Source: JAFKFI01 sp963795435
GTDB lineage: Bacteria > Pseudomonadota > Alphaproteobacteria > Acetobacterales > Acetobacteraceae
Direction: 5' to 3'
Assembly: GCA_963795435.1 (NCBI GenBank)
Contig: CAWCHV010000009.1
Location: forward strand, 186,001 to 250,000
Length of the DNA: 64,000 bases
Shown: in pieces, positions 17,655-25,966 of the stretch
Layout: every line of letters begins with the position of its first letter
Numbering within the stretch: the stretch's first letter is position 1
The notes under the pieces: generated by a model
Told to the model about the DNA's origin: nothing
The model's database searches: none
The model's input: only the letters and a program-made list of their open reading frames with translations
Position numbers and translations under genes: made by a program

Positions 17655-19094
17655 TTCAACCGGTCGTCGCAACACCCATGTGAACCGACCGCAGGTGCTC
17701 GTCAAACGCCTCGGCAGGTGTTTTCCAACAAAGGGTCTTTCGCGGCCTGGTGTTGAGAGCCAGCGCGACCGCTTGGAGAGCACTCTTGCTGTGTGCGCTC
17801 AGGTCGGTGCCCTTCGGAAAATACTGACGTAGCAGCCCGTTGGTGTTCTCGTTGGTGCCGCGCTGCCATGGGCTGTGTGGATCGCAGAAGTAGACATCCA
17901 AGCCCGTGTCGATCTTCAGCCGTGTGTGTTGCGCCATCTCCGTCCCCTGATCCCAGGTCAGCGACCGGCGCAGCTGCTCCGGCAGGTCGGTGATGGTGCC
18001 AGCGATGCTGTCGCGGACGGCTTCGGCGCCATGCCCGGCCAGCGCCGGGCCGTTCTTCATGCGAACGCCCACACCGTGCTCCGCCATCCGCGGCAAGTGC
18101 AGCAGCATCGTGAAGCGCGTCGTGCGCTCCACCAAAGTGCCGATTGCCGAACTGTCCAATCCCAGGATGAGGTCGCCTTCCCAGTGGCCCGGCACAGCCC
18201 GATCGGCAACTTCCGCCGGGCGCTCGCTGATCATGATCTCCGGCACGATGAAAGACTTGCCTCGTCCACGGGTGCGCGCCCGTGGCACACGCAACGCCCG
18301 CCCGGTGCGCAGACAGGCAGTCAGCTCGCGCCGAAGAGCCCCGCGGCCTTGCACGTAAAGCGACTGGTAGATGGCTTCGTGGCTGATGCGCATCGTCTCA
18401 TCGTGAGGGAAGTCGAGCCGTAGGCGGTGGGCAATCTGCTCCGGGCTCCACGCCGACGCCCATCGCCGATCCTTCCGAGGTCCGTGTCGGCGGCCTTTCC
18501 ACGATACTGTCGGTCCGTGAACCGCAGCACCGCTTGGCGTGACGACCATGCCGGCCAGCCGATCCTGCACGTAGGTCCGCAGTAGCGCGTTGTGCGCCAG
18601 CTTCGCAGGCTTTCGGCGCCTGGCAGCCCGTTCAGCATGCCACTGCGCCGTAGTGGCCCGATAATTCAGCTCGCCGCCCCGCGTGGCGGCGTTGCGACGC
18701 AGCTCTCGCGAGATCGTCGATCCCGACCGCCCCATGTGCCGGGCGATCTGCCGCACCCCGGCGCCCTGGGAATGCTGGATTGCAAGCTCCTCCCGCTCGG
18801 CGAACGACAGGTATCGCCCGGACAACGGCTGCGATGATGGCGCAAGTGTCGATGGTGGCATGCCGCCTGCCTTTCGGAACCACCGTGCTCCTACCGGCGC
18901 CGACACGCCCGCGCCAATCGCCGCGTCCTCGCTCGATAGACCACCCGCAATCAAGACCCAAAAACGCCGCCGGTGCGCCTGCTGCGCGACCGGAGGTCGT
19001 CCCGGCGAACGCAGCTTACTTCGCAACGCTCGATCCGACCGACGTCGACCTGCCATCCCAACATCCCTCCAGAGTGTTGCGACGACCACTTGAA
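17655..19094 (-). mobile_element. IS30-family insertion sequence
   Basis: A 1.44-kb element with near-perfect 21-bp ends: TTCAACCGGTCGTCGCAACAC at 17655-17675 and its complement at 19074-19094, reading TTCAAGTGGTCGTCGCAACAC (two mismatches). It sits in the IS3 OrfB gene between the DQGSQ and YTSL codons. The actual outer boundary may extend a few bases beyond the repeats given. Confidence 0.88.
17656..19089 (-). CDS. IS30-family transposase, 477 aa, intact
   Basis: The frame is unbroken. After a variable N-terminus come an IS30-type helix-turn-helix (LSFAEREELAIQHSQGAGVR QIARHMGRS...) near residues 95-140 and the DDE catalytic region: GHWEGDLILG (first Asp), LTWDQGTEMAQH (second Asp) and WQRGTNENTNGLLRQYFPKG (Glu). 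The length is at the upper end for IS30 transposases, partly because translation may start downstream of the GTG at 19089. Being intact in an otherwise wrecked stack, it is probably the most recent arrival here. Confidence 0.9.
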   Translation of the reverse strand: MVVATLWRDVGMAGRRRSDRALRSKLRSPGRPPVAQQAHRRRFWVLIAGGLSSEDAAIGAGVSAPVGARWFRKAGGMPPSTLAPSSQPLSGRYLSFAEREELAIQHSQGAGVRQIARHMGRSGSTISRELRRNAATRGGELNYRATTAQWHAERAARRRKPAKLAHNALLRTYVQDRLAGMVVTPSGAAVHGPTVSWKGRRHGPRKDRRWASAWSPEQIAHRLRLDFPHDETMRISHEAIYQSLYVQGRGALRRELTACLRTGRALRVPRARTRGRGKSFIVPEIMISERPAEVADRAVPGHWEGDLILGLDSSAIGTLVERTTRFTMLLHLPRMAEHGVGVRMKNGPALAGHGAEAVRDSIAGTITDLPEQLRRSLTWDQGTEMAQHTRLKIDTGLDVYFCDPHSPWQRGTNENTNGLLRQYFPKGTDLSAHSKSALQAVALALNTRPRKTLCWKTPAEAFDEHLRSVHMGVATTG

Positions 19095-19431
19095 TTCACC
19101 CAATACACGTCGTTGGCGTTCGGCAAGCGCTGCAAGGAAGCCGGTGTTCGGCCCTCCATGGGCTCGGTCGGCGACGCCTATGACAACGCCATGTGCGAGA
19201 GTTTCTTCGCAACCCTCGAGTGCGAACTGCTGGATCGCCGCCGTTTTGCGTCGCAGGCCGAGGCGCGCATCGCGTGCTTCAGCTTCATCGAGGGATTCTA
19301 TAACCCCGTGCGGCTGCACTCCGCCCTGGGCTACCGATCGCCGATCGCCTACGAAACAGCAGGCCACATGGTCACGACAGAACCGTAATCAGCCAAGCCC
19401 TCGATCACTCCACGAAACTGGGGCAACTTCA

Positions 19432-20287
19432 TCTCGGCTTCGAGCGGCGGCCTTGCGCAGGAGGTGTTTGAGTTTGGCGAACACCTGCTCGATCGGGTTC
19501 AGGTCGGGCGAATATTTCGGCAGCAGGAGCAGACGTGCACCGGTGTTGCGTATGGCGCGCCGTATCGCTGGGCTTTTGTGGCAGGCGAGGTTGTCGGCCA
19601 CGACCACGTCGCCGTGGCGTAAGGTCGGTACCAGCACCTGCTCGACATAGGCCAGGAAGCTTTCGTGGTTGATCGCGCCATCGAGCAGGAATGGCGCCTC
19701 GATCCGGTCGTGGCGGAGGGCAGCCAGAAACGTCATGGTGTTCCAGTGGCCGTACGGCACACGGCCCGGCAAGCGGCTGCCCTTGGGCGCCCAGCCACGG
19801 AGCGGGGCCATGTTCGTCTTGGTCCATGTTTCGTCGATAAACACCAGACGCTTGGGATCGATCCACCCTTGATAGCGCTGCCACTGCGCCCGCCGTCGGG
19901 CGACGTCGGGGCGATCGCGCTCGCTGGCCTGAACGGTCTTTTTTTATGCGTCAGCCCCTCGGCGTGCACGAAACGCCAGACCGATACATAGTCGACCTTG
20001 AGGCCCCGCTCGACGGCGAGCTCGCTCACCAGGCCGCGCAAGGTAAAGTCGCCACCCTTGCAGCGCGCCAGCAGCCAATCGCGGTGCACCCCCGAAAGCG
20101 TGGCCGGCTGGTGTCCGCCGATCTGCCCAGGTGCCAAGCTCCCCGTCTGCCGGAATCGATTGACCCAGGCGTTGGCCGTGCTGACGGCAACCCCGAACCG
20201 CGCCGCCGCCTGGTTGCCCGACAATCCGTCGCGCACCACCGCCATCACCACCCGCTCGCGTAGATCCTTGGACAAGGGCTTTGCCAT
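19432..20287 (-). pseudogene. IS630-type transposase with A8 frameshift site, 3' truncated
   Basis: The first frame begins MAKPLSKDLRERVVMAVVRD and includes an HTH (AAARFGVAVSTANAWVNRF). At a run of eight A (about 19939-19946) the reading must change frame to give the catalytic half: RLVFIDETWTKTNMAPLRGW, DVVVADNLACHKS and LPKYSPDLNPIEQVFAKLKH. The shift on the A run is likely programmed, as in related two-frame IS630 elements. The last ~30 residues after LLRKAAARSRDE are replaced by IS3 sequence, so the copy is inactive. Confidence 0.82.
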
Positions 20288-20345
20288 CCGCTGCTGGCCT
20301 CCAACCCAGCCAGCAGCTTGAATCAGATCACGTCCGCGTCGGGAA
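19432..20345 (-). mobile_element. IS630-type element, 5' part, truncated by IS3
   Basis: A second kind of IS630-family element, unlike the pair at 6.7 and 33.5 kb. Its upstream end lies near 20345 (boundary approximate; a sequence near it, CGACGCGGACGTGATCTGATTCAAG, resembles the terminal region of the other IS630). The 3' end is missing: the transposase reads into the IS3 right end at 19431. Confidence 0.6.
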
Positions 20346-20364
20346 AGCCCGATTCGACGCGACG

Positions 20365-20580
20365 TCATCCCGCTCTGGCACGGTCCGGCACCGGCTCGGC
20401 CGCTCGTGCCATCCGTGAAATCGCGTGAGTCAGCTCGGCGTCAGCCACGCGCGGAGCCGGCGCGGCGCCTTCGGGCGATCCGAGGCCGTTTGAAACCGCG
20501 ATCGGGACATCCCCTTCCCCGTTCCGCGCCTCAAGTTCGACCTGGAAGCGCACACTGCGTGCCGACTCGGCCGCCAGCAG
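20365..20580 (-). pseudogene. Unidentified remnant beside the oxidase genes
   Basis: A minus-strand stretch, ESARSVRFQVELEARNGEGD then VPIAVSNGLGSPEGAAPAP, has protein-like composition and ends at a stop, but has no start of its own; it begins where the small oxidase-associated protein stops. I cannot name it. It may be the tail of a gene whose front was deleted. Confidence 0.25.
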
Positions 20581-20581
20581 T

Positions 20582-20926
20582 TCACCTACACACGGTGAGC
20601 AGCAGCGTCGCGCCGAGGGTAAAGATCGTCGTGGCGAATGCGGCGATCGTGGCCCAGATGACCGCGGTGTGAAAGAAAGCGCCGGTCTGACCGAAATCGA
20701 GCGCCGGGCCGATACGGCCGAGGCGACGCCACATCCAGCCGATCGCGGCCAGATGCGCCAAAAGCACAAGGGCCAGGCCGAGGTGCAGCGGACCGGCCGA
20801 CCAGGCAAAGGCGCAGCCGATGGCATGGAGGGCGTAGAGAGCGACCAGCGCGCTGCACCAAACGGCGAACCCGGCCGCGAGCCACAGGAGGTATCCAGGC
20901 GGAACTGGACGTGTGCTCACGGTCAT
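20582..20926 (-). CDS. Small membrane protein of the oxidase operon, 114 aa
   Basis: MTVSTRPVPPGYLLWLAAGF has a first helix, then two more hydrophobic spans (LGLALVLLAHLAAIGWMW and TAVIWATIAAFATTIFTL), giving three transmembrane segments. Its ATG overlaps the coxAC stop codon (ATGA), so it is translationally coupled to the oxidase and probably part of or an assembly helper for it. It is not recognisable as CoxD/subunit IV by motif. Confidence 0.65.
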   Translation of the reverse strand: MTVSTRPVPPGYLLWLAAGFAVWCSALVALYALHAIGCAFAWSAGPLHLGLALVLLAHLAAIGWMWRRLGRIGPALDFGQTGAFFHTAVIWATIAAFATTIFTLGATLLLTVCR

Positions 20927-23454
20927 CTCCCCAGGATCCCCACCAGGGCGGGCAATGCGAGCACAAGGCCGAGCGCGACAAAGCCGGTCACCAGGGTGTA
21001 GTCGAGCCACACCCGCGTCAGGCGCAAATCCAGCGACCGCCGGGGCGACGCAAAGCCGGCGCCGAGGCGCAGGAGATTGCTGAGGAGGAAGAGCAGGCCG
21101 ATGCCGGCGTGCAAACCGACATAAGCGAGCAGCGCGGCGGCGGTCGCGCCGAGCGCGTGCTCGGTTGGACGCGGGACGATACCGCCGATCAGCCACACAA
21201 GCGCGGCAATGGCAACGACAAGCCCGAGCCCGGCGAGACCGATCCAACCGCGCGCCGTGTCGTCGGCGGCAAGCGACCGCAATGAACCGCGGGCGGCCGC
21301 TGCGGCGGCGACGAGGGCCACGGCGGCCGCGACGGCGAGCCTGAGATCCGGCGCGAACGTCTCCGCCGGCGGCCAGTTCGGCGCGGCGATCCAGAGATAG
21401 AGTGTTCCGAACACCAGGGACGTGAAAAGCGTGCCGTCGGCGACCAGCGTGAAGATCAGCGCCCACCACGGCGGCGAGCCGGCTACCTCGGTATGCGGCG
21501 GCACGCTCACGCCGTGGCCCACGGGCATCGGGCCGTAGTCTCGGCCGAGGCCGGCGCTCTGCCCAGCGAGGACGAATAGCCCGGCGACCACCAGCGCCGC
21601 GGCGAGCGCCGGCAAATAGAGCTGGAAAAGCAGCGCCAGCACCGCCGCCGCGGTGGCGAGCGCCGTGTAGAGCGGCAGGTATGTCGGGCGCGCCAGCACG
21701 ATGAGCTGCTCGGGTTCGCCGGACGTCATGTGCACGCCCAGCGTCTCCTGCCAGCCGTTGCGCGCGAAGCCGAGATATCCCTCGCCTCGCGCCAGCGACA
21801 CCGCAAGCCCGTCAGGGGCGGTGCGGTCGGGTCCGGTCCTGACATGCGGGATCGAGGCGAAATTATACGGCGCCGGCGGAATCGGCATGGCCCATTCCAG
21901 CGTCCGCGCGCTCCAGGGATCGCGCCGCACGCGGCGTCCGTAGCGGAGTTGCGCAAACAGGTCGATCACCACCAGGGCGAAGCCGATCGTCATGATGAAC
22001 CCGCCCACCGAGGACAGCAGATTGAGGGAGGTCCAGCCTTCCTCTCCCGAATAGGTGTAGATGCGCCGCGGCATGCCGCGCAGACCCGTCAGGTGCATCA
22101 TGAAGAAGGTCAGATTGAAGCCGACGAAGATCAGCCAGAAGGCGGGCACCGCCAGCAGGTGCACCGCAGTGCGTCCGGTCAGCAGCGGCAGCCAGTAATA
22201 CAGCGCCGCCAGCATCGGAAAAGCGAGTGCCCCGGCCACGACATAGTGCAAGTGCGCGACGACGAAGTAGCTGTTGTGCGCCTGCCAATCGAACGGCACC
22301 GTGGCGAGCATCACGCCGGTCAGCCCGCCCATCACGAAGATGAAGAAGAAGCCGAAGACGTAGAGCATCGGCACGTTCCAGCGTGGCCTGCCATGCGCCA
22401 AGGTGGCGAGCCAGGCGAAGACCTGGACGCCCGTCGGCACCGCGACGATCGCCGAACTCGCGGAGAAGAAAGCGAGAGCGAGATGCGGAATGCCCACGGT
22501 GAACATGTGGTGCACCCAGATGCCGAAACTCACGAAGGCGAGGGCAATGATCGCGACGACGATCGCCCGGTAGCCGACGAGCGGACGGCCGGCGAGGACA
22601 GGGATGATCGTCGACAGGATGCCGGCCATCGGCAGGAAGATGATGTAGACATCCGGGTGGCCGAACAGCCAGAACAGGTGTTGCCACAGCAGCGGATCAC
22701 CGCCCCGCGTCGGGTCAAAGAACGGCAGGTGGAAGGCTCGCTCAGTCTCGAGCAGGATCGAGCCGAGGATCAGCGGCGGGAAGGCCGCCACCATCATCAG
22801 CGCTGTGACCAGCATGTACCAGCCGAAGATCGGCATCTGGTCGAGCGACATGCCCGGCGCGCGCATCTTGAGAATCGAAACGACGATCTCGACCGCCAAC
22901 GTCAGCGCCGAGATTTCGACGAAGGTCACGCCGAGCAGCCAAACATCGGCATTGACGCCCGGTGTGTAGACGGTCGAGCTGAGCGGCGTGTACATGAACC
23001 AGCCGCCGTCCGGTGCGACTCCGGCGACCAGTGCGCATGTCAGGATCGTGCCGCCGAACAGGTAGCACCAGTAGCCATAGGCGGTCAGCCGCGGGAATGC
23101 AAAGTCGCGCGCCCCGAGAATCTTCGGGGTCAGATAGACGGCGATGCCTTCCACCAGAGGGATGGCGAACAGAAACAGCATCATCGACCCGTGCATGGTA
23201 AAGACCTGGTTGTAGGTCTCCGGCGCCATGAAGCTCGCCATCGGCGTCGCGAGCTGCACGCGGGTCAGCATGCCGAGCACGCCGCCGATCGCGAAGAAGA
23301 TGAACGCCGTCGCCATGAAGCGCACGCCGACGACGGAGTGATTGACGGCGGCGAGGCGCTGAACGCCCGGGCCAGTCGCCCAGATCGCGGCGAGCTGTCG
23401 GTGCAGCCGCAGCGCTTGGCCTCCCTGCGGCGATTGGTCGGCGGACGCGCTCAT
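20923..23454 (-). CDS. coxAC: Cytochrome c oxidase subunits I and III fused (CoxA-CoxC)
   Basis: An 843-aa protein. Residues about 25-550 are the haem-copper subunit I with all metal ligands visible: MHGSMMLFLF (low-spin haem His), GHPDVYIIFLP (CuB His and the crosslinked Tyr), WVHHMFTVG (two CuB His) and VVAHLHYVVAG (haem a3 and low-spin haem His). The C-terminal ~220 residues are a subunit-III-like helical bundle (GSPPWWALIFTLVADGTLF). Two proton-channel residues are unusual: the Glu of GHPE-V-Y is Asp, and the K-channel Lys of PTG-V-K-V-F is Gln (VPTGVQVFAWL). The D-channel entry Asp (ARDFAFPRL) is kept. It starts at an ATG overlapping the coxB stop. Function: O2 reduction by cytochrome c at the inner membrane. 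Confidence 0.93.
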   Translation of the reverse strand: MSASADQSPQGGQALRLHRQLAAIWATGPGVQRLAAVNHSVVGVRFMATAFIFFAIGGVLGMLTRVQLATPMASFMAPETYNQVFTMHGSMMLFLFAIPLVEGIAVYLTPKILGARDFAFPRLTAYGYWCYLFGGTILTCALVAGVAPDGGWFMYTPLSSTVYTPGVNADVWLLGVTFVEISALTLAVEIVVSILKMRAPGMSLDQMPIFGWYMLVTALMMVAAFPPLILGSILLETERAFHLPFFDPTRGGDPLLWQHLFWLFGHPDVYIIFLPMAGILSTIIPVLAGRPLVGYRAIVVAIIALAFVSFGIWVHHMFTVGIPHLALAFFSASSAIVAVPTGVQVFAWLATLAHGRPRWNVPMLYVFGFFFIFVMGGLTGVMLATVPFDWQAHNSYFVVAHLHYVVAGALAFPMLAALYYWLPLLTGRTAVHLLAVPAFWLIFVGFNLTFFMMHLTGLRGMPRRIYTYSGEEGWTSLNLLSSVGGFIMTIGFALVVIDLFAQLRYGRRVRRDPWSARTLEWAMPIPPAPYNFASIPHVRTGPDRTAPDGLAVSLARGEGYLGFARNGWQETLGVHMTSGEPEQLIVLARPTYLPLYTALATAAAVLALLFQLYLPALAAALVVAGLFVLAGQSAGLGRDYGPMPVGHGVSVPPHTEVAGSPPWWALIFTLVADGTLFTSLVFGTLYLWIAAPNWPPAETFAPDLRLAVAAAVALVAAAAAARGSLRSLAADDTARGWIGLAGLGLVVAIAALVWLIGGIVPRPTEHALGATAAALLAYVGLHAGIGLLFLLSNLLRLGAGFASPRRSLDLRLTRVWLDYTLVTGFVALGLVLALPALVGILGR

Positions 23455-24140
23455 TCGTTCACCTTTGACGAAGCGGGCGCGTGGGCGAGCGCAGCGGAAA
23501 AGTCCTGCGCCGGATGGACGATGACGGCGAACCGCATCCGAGTGTGGCCGATGCCGCAGAATTCGGAGCACTGTCCTTCGTAGCGGCCCGGTGCATCGGC
23601 CTGGACGCGGAGGATGTTCATATGGCCCGGCACCGCGTCGATCTTGCCGGCAAAGCGCGGGATCCAGAAAGAATGGATGACGTCGACGCTGCTCACCACG
23701 ATGTCGACGGGAACGCCCGCTGGCAGATGCAGCACATCCACGGTCTGCACCCCGCCTTCGCCGGGATAGCGGAAACTCCAGCGCCATTGCCTGCCCTCGG
23801 CTTCGATACGCTCCCGGGCAGTTCCCGGCAGCGGCAGTAGCCGCTCGCCCGCGATCAGCGCATAGGCGACGAGCGGCGTCAGGACCAGGGCCGGCAGGAC
23901 GAGGCCACCGAGCACGATCCAGCGTGCCGGCGATACGCTCGAACCCCAGCCGGGCGTGCGGATGACCTGCGCGAAGATCAGGATGACCAGTGCGAAGATC
24001 GCCGCGGAGCCCGCCAGCATCACCCACCATAGGGTCGCGATCGTGCCCGCCGCCGGCCCTGAGGGGGCGAGGGTCGACAACGGCCCGTCGCAGCCGGCCA
24101 GCGCCACGCCCGATCCGAGTTGAACCACCGCACGTGACAC
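23451..24140 (-). CDS. coxB: Cytochrome c oxidase subunit II (CoxB)
   Basis: A 229-aa lipoprotein-like subunit II. From GTG at 24140 the N-terminus VSRAVVQLGSGVALAGCDG has a lipobox (LAGC), followed by two membrane helices (TLWWVMLAGSAAIFALVILI and WIVLGGLVLPALVLTPLVAY) and the periplasmic cupredoxin domain. The CuA ligands are present: the His of VDVIHSFWIP and the cluster QCSEFCGIGHTRM (Cys, Glu, Cys, His, Met). No c-haem motif follows, so it is aa3-like and not caa3. Its TGA overlaps the coxAC ATG. The start codon is inferred, because no ATG fits the lipobox. The divergent DUF2231 gene begins 48 bp away. Confidence 0.92.
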   Translation of the reverse strand: MSRAVVQLGSGVALAGCDGPLSTLAPSGPAAGTIATLWWVMLAGSAAIFALVILIFAQVIRTPGWGSSVSPARWIVLGGLVLPALVLTPLVAYALIAGERLLPLPGTARERIEAEGRQWRWSFRYPGEGGVQTVDVLHLPAGVPVDIVVSSVDVIHSFWIPRFAGKIDAVPGHMNILRVQADAPGRYEGQCSEFCGIGHTRMRFAVIVHPAQDFSAALAHAPASSKVNE

Positions 24141-24188
24141 ATTTCGAATTCTGCGTGCAAGATGGGTGAAGTCGGGAGGCCGGGAAGC

Positions 24189-24701
24189 ATGGCGCAGACA
24201 GACGATGCGGCAACTCCGCGCGAAAGCCCGGTGCTGCTGGAGCTGCATCGGCTCGATGTCGGATCGGCGGTCGCCGTGGTCGGTCATCCGATCCACGTGG
24301 TCATGGTGCACTTCCCGATCGCGTTCGTCCTCGCGACCCTCGGCGTCGATGTCTTCTACTGGTGGTCGGGCGACCCGTTCTGGGTTCGGGTCGGCATCTG
24401 GTCGGCGGGCATCGCCTTCTGGACCGGCGTCGCGGCCAGCATCGCCGGCACTGCGGAACTCCTGCTCGTGCGTGGCATCCGCCTCCTGGAGGCGAGCTGG
24501 TCGCACGCCGTAGCGGCAATGACACTGGTCGCGATCGCCGGGGCCAGCTGGGGCCTGCGGCTGGCCTATCCCGAATCGATCCTGCCGCACGGCCTCGCCT
24601 TGTCGGGCCTGGCCGCGGTGATGACGGGCTTCGCCGGCTGGCATGGGGGCAAGCTCGTGTTCGATCATGGCGTCGGCATTCTGGTATCCCCGAAAAACTG
24701 A
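24189..24701 (+). CDS. DUF2231 membrane protein
   Basis: The 170-aa product has four hydrophobic helices in the DUF2231 pattern, including the family's GHPIHVVMVHFPIAFVLATL motif with two conserved His. DUF2231 proteins often sit beside cytochrome oxidase or c-type cytochrome genes; a haem- or quinone-related role is suspected only. I used the ATG at 24189; ATG at 24162 adds nine residues. It diverges from coxB, and its last 37 bp overlap the 3' end of the convergent CopD-like gene. Confidence 0.75.
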   Translation: MAQTDDAATPRESPVLLELHRLDVGSAVAVVGHPIHVVMVHFPIAFVLATLGVDVFYWWSGDPFWVRVGIWSAGIAFWTGVAASIAGTAELLLVRGIRLLEASWSHAVAAMTLVAIAGASWGLRLAYPESILPHGLALSGLAAVMTGFAGWHGGKLVFDHGVGILVSPKN

Positions 24702-25165
24702 CCGAGCGCCCCGGGCCTGAACAGATCCGTGGCAAATTGGTTGGAGTCGATGTGCGGCTTGCTCAGCACGATCCAGATGATTGCCGTGATCAGCACGATG
24801 TAGGCGCTCGACAGCGCGACATAGGATGCCCGACCGAAGCGGCCATCCGCCAGGAAGAGGCCCGCCAGCACGAGGCCGGCGACGACGTGCAGCATCGCCA
24901 TGCCCCCGACCAGGACCATCTTCACGGAGAACCATTCCTGAAACGTGGCCTGAAGGAAGATCAGCGCCGTGCCGCTGGCGATGGCCACGAAGGCGGCGGG
25001 AGAGGCCATTCCGACATAGACGAACCGGGTCATCCGGTGCAGCCGGTCCAGCTCCGTTCCCACATCAAGCGCCCGGCGCTGCCTGAACAAGAAGGGCAGG
25101 ACGATCAGCCCGGCTGACCAGATCGCGATCGCCGCGAGATGGGTGAATTTGAGAAGGAGCGTCAC
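24665..25165 (-). CDS. CopD-like four-helix membrane protein
   Basis: A 166-aa protein starting at GTG 25165 (VTLLLKFTHLAAIAIWSAGL). The helices carry THLAAIAIWSAG and a later LHVVAGLVLAGLF, matching the CopD/HemJ-like domain found in copper-import and oxidase-assembly loci. The start codon overlaps the ctaG stop (GTGA), implying coupled translation. Given its neighbours it most likely helps supply copper or haem to the oxidase; that is inferred from location. Confidence 0.65.
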   Translation of the reverse strand: MTLLLKFTHLAAIAIWSAGLIVLPFLFRQRRALDVGTELDRLHRMTRFVYVGMASPAAFVAIASGTALIFLQATFQEWFSVKMVLVGGMAMLHVVAGLVLAGLFLADGRFGRASYVALSSAYIVLITAIIWIVLSKPHIDSNQFATDLFRPGALGQFFGDTRMPTP

Positions 25166-25888
25166 CGAGCCAGCTCTACCGGCCGCAGGCTCGACCAGGC
25201 GAGCCACAGCCCCACGCCGAGATAGGGCAGGATCGCCGGCACCCACATCAGGAGCCCGGCGAGTTGCTGGTCGGCGAGCGGCGAGAACCCCCAGGGCCAC
25301 GTGCTCGCGAAATGCACCGGATAGAGCGGCCGCGACGCAAACACGATCAGCGCCCCGAGAAGCCCCATCTGCCCGACCGTCGCCACGAGTGCGATCAACG
25401 CCGGGCCCGGCTGCGCCTTCGGCGCCAGGATCGCCCGCCACATCAGCCAGGCGCTCCCCAATAGCGAGCCCTGCATCAGCCAGTAGGCTGGCACGGTCGC
25501 GAGGCCCCACTCATAGGGACCGGGCGCGTGCCAAAGCCAAAGGATGATCGCGTGCGTCACGACCATCGCGGCGAGCGGCGGCGAGCCTGCGCGTCGCAGC
25601 GGAAAGGCCAGTGCCAGCAGCGGAGCCACGGCGGCGATCAGTACCGACATGGTGGAACACTCGCGCCGAGAACAGCGCCGACGACAGCCCGCAGAGCGGG
25701 GACACGAAGACGACGACCATCAGCGCAATCGCCGCCCAGCCGGCGCGGGCGTCGCACGAACGGCCCCAACCGACCGCTACGGACAACACCGCGAGCGCCG
25801 CGATCAGCAGCGGATCGAAATTCCAGCGCATCCATAGATCGTCCGGGACCGCCGCTGGGCCGCAATATGCTATCAGCGGGTTCGGCAT
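25162..25888 (-). pseudogene. ctaG: Oxidase assembly factor CtaG (caa3-type), frameshifted
   Basis: The N-terminal piece from 25888 reads MPNPLIAYCGPAAVPDDLWM RW..., continuing WAAIALMVVVFVSPLCGLSS and ALFSARVFHHV; near 25645 the frame changes and the second piece gives LLIAAVAPLLALAFPLRRAG, HAIILWLWHAPGPYEWGL and WVPAILPYLGVGLWLAW. Together they match the caa3_CtaG family (about six helices, FSAR-x-x-HHxLL motif, where the break falls). This family assists CuB insertion. A one-base change in an otherwise conserved gene could be a base-calling error, which matters because the oxidase may depend on it. Confidence 0.85.
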
Positions 25889-25915
25889 GACGTTCCCCTC
25901 ATCGATCGCATAGAG

Positions 25916-25921
25916 TATAAT
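25916..25921 (+). promoter_or_regulatory. Possible -10 box for the ferric-reductase-like gene
   Basis: A perfect TATAAT lies 45 bp before the ATG at 25967, in a locally A/T-rich stretch between divergent genes. The -35 region is not convincing. The ATG itself is preceded by GGAAGGTAGAG as ribosome-binding site. Confidence 0.35.
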
Positions 25922-25966
25922 GATACAAGTTCGCTTCGTGGGCGAGCCCATCGGAAGGTAGAGTCT

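Larger units (their letters stand above)
17074..19388 (+). pseudogene. IS3-family OrfB integrase domain, split by IS30 and frameshifted
   Basis: The N-terminal part (FPIATMARVLGVSETGYHAW; RETYGAPRVHAELRAGG; PNRLWVADITFIPT with the first catalytic Asp) is intact until a one-base loss near 17488, after which the next frame gives LDAWSRKIVGWAMANHLRAE and HHSDQGSQ (second Asp). IS30 interrupts just here. The remainder resumes at 19097 as YTSLAFGKRCKEAGVRPSMG and DNAMCESFFATLECELL with the catalytic Glu, ending at 19388. The transposase is dead twice over. Confidence 0.88.
16700..19431 (+). mobile_element. IS3-family element interrupted by IS30
   Basis: The left end reads TGAAGTTGACCCGCCTTCGT and the right end, read inward, TGAAGTTGCCCCAGTTTCGT, giving a good terminal inverted repeat; both continue with GGAG. 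Without the inserted IS30 the element is about 1.3 kb, normal for IS3. It cuts an alpha/beta-hydrolase gene on the left and an IS630-type transposase on the right. No clear target duplication remains, as expected if deletions followed. Confidence 0.85.

Noticed and set aside
21730..23583. A 617-codon plus frame opposite coxAC
   Set aside because: Extremely rich in His/Glu/Arg/Asp, the antisense signature of hydrophobic helices; not a gene.
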